Of a stretch of 64,000 nucleotides of DNA, positions 62,826-64,000 are shown in pieces. Location of the stretch: contig QVOM02000034.1 in the NCBI GenBank assembly GCA_003586115.2, forward strand, positions 137,849,101-137,913,100, given 5' to 3'. Position 1 is the stretch's first letter. Each line of letters starts with the position of its first letter. The translations under genes were made by a program, and so were the position numbers. The notes under the pieces were generated by a model that did no database searches, was not told the origin of the DNA, and saw only the letters and a list, made by a program, of their open reading frames with translations. Source of the stretch: Salvator merianae (lineage: Eukaryota; Chordata; Lepidosauria; Squamata; Teiidae).

Positions 62826-63087
62826 CAGGGGTGGGCAAACTTTTCGGCTCAGGGGCTGGGTCAGGATCAGCACGCTGGCGGGGGGGCAGGGCGATGTCGG
62901 CGCGGGGGTGGAGCGAAGTCAGCACGGGGCGGAGCGACGTCAGTGCAGGGCGGGGTGACGTCAGCGTGCAGGCGCGGTGGCAGGGCGGCGCCGGCGTGTG
63001 GGCGGGGCGACAAGGGACCATCGCGGGCCGGTTTAGACGGCCAAACGGGCCGGATGTGGCCCGGGGGCCATAGTTTGCCCACCCCTG
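62826..63087. mobile_element. hAT element (family B), perfect 8-bp duplication
   Basis: Flanked by CCATAGCT at 62818-62825 and 63088-63095. Ends are CAGGGGTGGGCAAACT and its exact mirror AGTTTGCCCACCCCTG, a terminus common among vertebrate hAT elements. It is 262 bp, with a GC-rich internal minisatellite. Open frames inside are artefacts of the array. Confidence 0.95.
62891..62975. repeat. Four-unit 21-22 bp minisatellite with CRE-like motif
   Basis: Units begin GCGATGTCGG (62891), GCGAAGTCAG (62913), GCGACGTCAG (62934) and GTGACGTCAG (62955), each followed by a GC-rich run. The last carries a complete TGACGTCA (62956-62963). Confidence 0.85.
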
Positions 63088-63120
63088 CCATAGCTAGTAA
63101 CACTAATAATCTCTTCTCAT

Positions 63121-63982
63121 GAGCATACAGTGATTTAGAATTGACAGCCTGGGACCTCCCTGTTTAATTGAGGTTCACAGTTTTATACTTTGTAGTTCTT
63201 AGAAGCGTCTACTGTACTAGGGAACTGGTTGGGGAGGCAGCTATCATATTTTCATTTTGAGTTTTCCAAAAAGGACAGTACACTATTTTAATCGTCATCC
63301 CCACCACCAACACCATCACCAGTCTTCCGCCACAAAGGGTTTACTGATCATTTTGAAGGGAATTAACCCATGAAATTCTTCATGCAAATCAAAAATACAC
63401 CTGACAAGTACTTCTGGGTAAGGGAATTAACTCTCTGCAGATTTCTCAGGAGTTTTCCATGGAGGAAGCTTTGGCAGCAAGAATGGTGGTGAGGAAGCAA
63501 TTTCCAGTTGCCCAAAGTCTCTCCGGACAAGTATGGGGGAGAAAGGCTTGCCCACTTGAGCTTCAGGAACAGTGTGAAGCTGAGGATCATCAGCACTGCT
63601 TGAATACTTAAATGAACCTATTGTGCATAAGCACATGATTGGTCAAATCATCACTTTTTAAACTCACTTTTAAGTACAATAATTATAAAGCCAAAGAGAG
63701 GTCTCTCTATTGATGATTTGATTGAAAACCTCAGGTGAGTTGTCTTTTTTTGTTATTCAAGAAAGAGAGAAGAAAGAGCTTAACTAAAAGACTTAATTGT
63801 AACCCCAGAAAGTTAACCAAGAATTTCATAGAACAAAGTTTTGAAAAACAGACAAGGGCAACTATACAACATTATTTTTCACTAAAAAGAAGGTATGATA
63901 TCTGAGTTTTGATTAATCTATTTCAGAATTAATGAAGTTGGCTTGACATGAAACATCTAATTGGAGCAATTATTACAACAAA
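63121..63982. other. Intron sequence, nothing recognised
   Basis: Short open frames around 63363-63640 show no family motif. No repeat terminus recognised. Confidence 0.35.
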
Positions 63983-64000
63983 GGCTGCGTTCCGACACGG
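63983..64000. mobile_element. Terminus of a Harbinger-like element cut by the window edge
   Basis: GGCTGCGTTCCGACACGG is the exact reverse complement of 11122-11139, the right terminus of the element at 10089-11139. The three bases before it are AAA. The rest lies beyond the window. Confidence 0.7.

Larger units (their letters stand above)
62390..63120 (-). pseudogene. CR1-like LINE 3' relic, interrupted by a hAT element
   Basis: The plus strand starts 'aagaacataagaggagccc' (antisense of the LINE 3' end). The minus-strand frame encodes FFSLSHNTRTREHSIKPMGR and then RVRTNKGKYLFTQGVLSLL, as in the copies at 55300-55765 and 29520-30365. A hAT element at 62826-63087 interrupts it. The right limit is approximate. 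Confidence 0.75.
58096..64000 (-). other. PBX1 intron (partial, 5,905 bp in window)
   Basis: Begins at the acceptor of the homeodomain exon and continues past the window edge. The T-rich tract before the acceptor (tttgtttttgtctttttttc) is a strong polypyrimidine tract. No upstream PBX1 exon is present up to 64000. Confidence 0.9.

Noticed and set aside
62703..63122. 139-codon frame rich in Gly/Arg/Ala
   Set aside because: It crosses a hAT element and its minisatellite inside a CR1-like relic. No domain is visible.

Overview
The window is vertebrate nuclear DNA, most likely from a squamate reptile (lizard or snake). This rests on the repeat mixture: relics of L1, L2-clade and CR1-clade LINEs, MIR-like SINEs, hAT elements with 8-bp target duplications, and many short inverted-repeat transposons with 3-bp target duplications. 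The species cannot be named from the sequence. There is no operon, phage, CRISPR array or other prokaryotic feature.

One protein-coding gene is recognisable: the 3' part of PBX1 (a TALE homeodomain transcription factor) on the minus strand. Its four last coding exons lie at 57936-58095 (end of the homeodomain), 48114-48226 (the 113-bp alternatively spliced exon), 46612-46701 and 28468-28560 (C-terminus and stop). All have consensus splice sites and phases that join without error. The earlier exons lie beyond position 64000. Skipping the 113-bp exon gives the known shorter isoform PBX1b; its 15-residue tail and stop codon (46655-46657) are preserved. The 3' UTR runs leftwards from 28467, probably for several kb; my best guess for its end is near 23560.

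Layout: 1-23500 is sequence downstream of PBX1 with two L1 relics (1438-1995, 3441-6395), a hAT element holding an assembly gap (3713-4632), a 1.05-kb Harbinger-like element with promoter-like motifs (10089-11139), an L2 relic (13140-13975) and several short inverted-repeat elements. 23560-28467 is the likely 3' UTR. 28561-46611 is the 18-kb last intron, 46702-48113 a 1.4-kb intron, 48227-57935 a 9.7-kb intron and 58096-64000 part of a further intron. All but the 1.4-kb one carry transposon copies, some nested in one another, and all hold stretches without recognisable repeats that may include conserved regulatory DNA.

I found no new multi-gene system. The most useful observations are the preserved PBX1a/PBX1b switch whose stop codon lies close enough to the last junction to be expected to escape nonsense-mediated decay, a family of inverted-repeat transposons with 3-bp duplications whose nesting with CR1-like LINEs gives relative ages, hAT elements carrying GC-rich minisatellites with CRE-type motifs, and a tandem PBX-HOX-type motif in a PBX1 intron. 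Other short open frames I examined look like chance or transposon-derived frames.
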